Source: Zonotrichia leucophrys gambelii (lineage: Eukaryota; Chordata; Aves; Passeriformes; Passerellidae). Taken from it: a DNA stretch of 64,000 nt. Both the position numbers and the translations under genes were made by a program. The stretch is from the NCBI RefSeq assembly GCF_028769735.1, contig NC_088178.1:15457357-15521356 (forward strand), given 5' to 3'. The notes below the pieces were generated by a model. The model worked only from the letters and a program-made list of their open reading frames with translations, had not been told where the DNA came from and made no database searches. Of this stretch, positions 61,817-64,000 are shown one piece after another. Position 1 is the first letter of the stretch. The number at the start of each line of letters is the position of its first letter.

Positions 61817-64000
61817 ATGTGGCTTTTTTAAACATATATAATACAGCTGCTTAAGGCTGGTTAGTAGTTGATGTTCTACCCAGGCACAGGTCCTTAAAAT
61901 GAAGATTTTTATCTTCATAGAAGATAAAAAGGCTACAGTGGGAAGTTTGAGAACAACTTACCTCAGACTTCAAGTGGCCAGGATGCTCAGCTGGAATGTG
62001 AAAGAATGCTAAGGGAAGAACTAAAACATTTTTGTAGTGTTCACTGATTTATTCAGATAGGAAACAATAAAACATCTGGAAACTTTGATTTTTCATGAGA
62101 CAGGAAGACTTTTCTTTACCGTTCTAGATCCAGGAAGTTTCTTGTGCATTAGCTATTCTTGTGTGATGCTGGAGGCAAAATTACAAAAACATAATCCAGT
62201 TTTTTGCACCTTTTCTAAAAGGTTTTATTTTCTGCTTGCCTTTTTAGGGAGGCGCTTCCAAGCAGTAAGATTCCATGTTATCTCCCTGGGCAGAGTAGAA
62301 GTATAAGGCAGCTATGTCAGACAGCAAGTTCTGTGCCAAGAAAGGGGGAAAAGTTTCTCTAAAGCCAGGAGATAGTTATGCAGCCACCAGACTTCCATGT
62401 AGTTAGCATTGTATTGTGCAGGATATTCTGAGATCATGAGCAGGAAGTAAGAGAAACTGAGTCTGTTATCCTTCTTTTAAAAGTAACTTAACTGTGGCAT
62501 ATATTGCAGACTCCACAATTGAAATTGAGTGCAAAATTCTGAATTGCAACAACTTGATCAGCTAAATACTCTTACTGCTAGAAAATGGTTTGTGCTGTCT
62601 GAATACCATCACAATTGGAAACTGTATTAGGAGGAAACAGTTGAAGTTCATCATCACATGGATCACTTTTTTTTCTCACTCCTTAAAAAGAGTTTTCATA
62701 TTTAGTTTTCATACGTTTTGAGGATAAAAGAAAAAAATTACTCTTTATAGGATTACTTTTTGTTTTCAGTGAAAGGAAGGATGCATTTTGATTTTCACCA
62801 TCATTTAATTCTCTCAAGTAAATAGTTACAAAAATAAAAATGAATAATAAAACAATATGAAGAGCCAGGTATGATTTATACATTTAAATTATGGAAAAAA
62901 ACCCTTCTTTTAACATACAGAGTTACTAACAGTATACACATTTGACTGTAGGGGGAGTGAATATTCATAATAAGAACAATTTCACAGTATGAAATGGCAG
63001 TAGTTACTGACAATCTGTAGCTATCAAAGAATGAGCACTGGCACATTAATAAAGAACTTAAAAGCAGATCCACAGTCTAACATCTTAGGAGCTATAAAAC
63101 TACAACTTCTACATGAGTCATATGTTTGAACTCCAAACTATCTTATAAAATTTAGCTGGAACACATTTTTCTTGACACAAATGAGTATATTAATTTCCAT
63201 AAGATATTATCTCTTACCATATATTTAATTCAGATTCTCTTTCTACTCCCACTAAAATAATTGCTTACAATATATTGACTTGATTTTATATGGCTAATTA
63301 GAGCAGTGGATGGAAAAAAATAGGTTTGCAGGTAATAGTGAAATTAAATATGTTAATCTGTAGCTCAGTGCACACATTTTGTATAAGCTTTAATTTGCTA
63401 TATAAATTATAGTTCTGCATTTATAAAATGCCCTTGAAAGAATGTCCCATTTTTTGAATACTAATACCATGGGAAACAAATATACAAAGCTTTTAGCTAT
63501 AGGCTATATTTGCATAAATTAAGACAACTAGTCAGTCTGAATATCCAACTGCAGATACACTTTCAAAAGGTATTCTACAAAGAGTTGGTAGGACTCTGTA
63601 TATTTAAGATTTTCATTCAGTTAGCAATGTAGCAGTCCTTCATTATAGGCAAGTACATTCTGAACAATGAGGCATAAATAGTATAATAAATAGGCTGTGG
63701 TTTATCAGCTAGAGCCCAGAACAATTATTTCAAAAGGCTCTGAACTAATTTCTCTCTGAGCTGGTAGCAAATATCTCCACTACTGCTCTGCTTTACAAGT
63801 TTATTCAACAAAAAGCTGGTATGACTCTCAGTGTAGCTGCCCAGTGCAGTGTATGTATTTTGTGAGATGACTGTGGTGACACGTGCTATTCTCCACATAG
63901 ATCTTGGTAACCTCAGCTAAAAGACTAGTAGTTTCAACCTTTTCAAAAAAATCCTCACTGTTTAGAAAACCCTCTGTCCATGTGAATTCAGTTAAGAGTC
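61817..64000. other. Intergenic DNA, homeodomain-word-rich, no gene seen
   Basis: AT-rich unique sequence to the right edge. The last 1.2 kb has many TAATT, TTTATA and ATAAATTA words and no simple repeats, a texture common in conserved non-coding elements of gene deserts. Conservation cannot be judged from one sequence. Confidence 0.5.

Noticed and set aside
61539..61918. Minus-strand frames with Thr-His repeats
   Set aside because: They are translations of the TG microsatellite at 61800-61816.

Overview
This is vertebrate nuclear DNA, most likely from a bird. It is AT-rich and has sparse genes. One very GC-rich CpG island is sharply bounded. I see no mammalian SINEs, no clear LINE or LTR body, and no bacterial-style gene packing. 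The bird assignment is inference from this texture and from the one recognisable exon; another sauropsid is possible.

The only protein-coding exon I can identify with confidence is the first coding exon of PKN2 (protein kinase N2/PRK2, a Rho/Rac effector Ser/Thr kinase). It lies on the minus strand at 13561-13608, reads MASNAAEREILFTELQ and ends in a GTAAGC splice donor. It sits inside a CpG-island promoter at about 13005-14295. Positions 1-13560 are then the start of PKN2 intron 1. The next exon, which should encode the first HR1 repeat, is not in the window. Everything to the right of the island (14296-64000) is upstream, non-coding DNA. In human the PKN2 upstream side is a large gene-poor interval towards LMO4, and the absence of other genes here fits that (family and synteny knowledge recalled, not searched).

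Region by region: 1-13560, intron 1 with simple repeats, a perfect 21-bp tandem duplication, a 24-base A tract and one odd sense-strand open frame (3253-3516). 13005-14295, CpG island with PKN2 exon 1, a GC box, a CACGTG box, a G-quadruplex run next to the exon-1 donor and two short tandem repeats. 14296-44499, AT-rich upstream DNA with microsatellites, a polypyrimidine tract, an isolated G-quadruplex motif (33787), a 93-codon open frame (37112-37393), a triple octamer-like cluster (40169-40208) and a GC-rich patch open in several frames (43185-43618). 44500-45145, an isolated CpG-rich island built around an 18-copy 25/26-bp minisatellite, the most striking object in the window. 45146-64000, AT-rich DNA with small duplications, a perfect palindromic octamer-like element (61226-61249) and a homeodomain-site-rich unique tail.

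No complete gene, tRNA, rRNA, CRISPR array or intact mobile element was found. Most open reading frames of 60-150 codons here are what AT-rich or GC-rich DNA gives by chance, and several of them begin at non-ATG codons.
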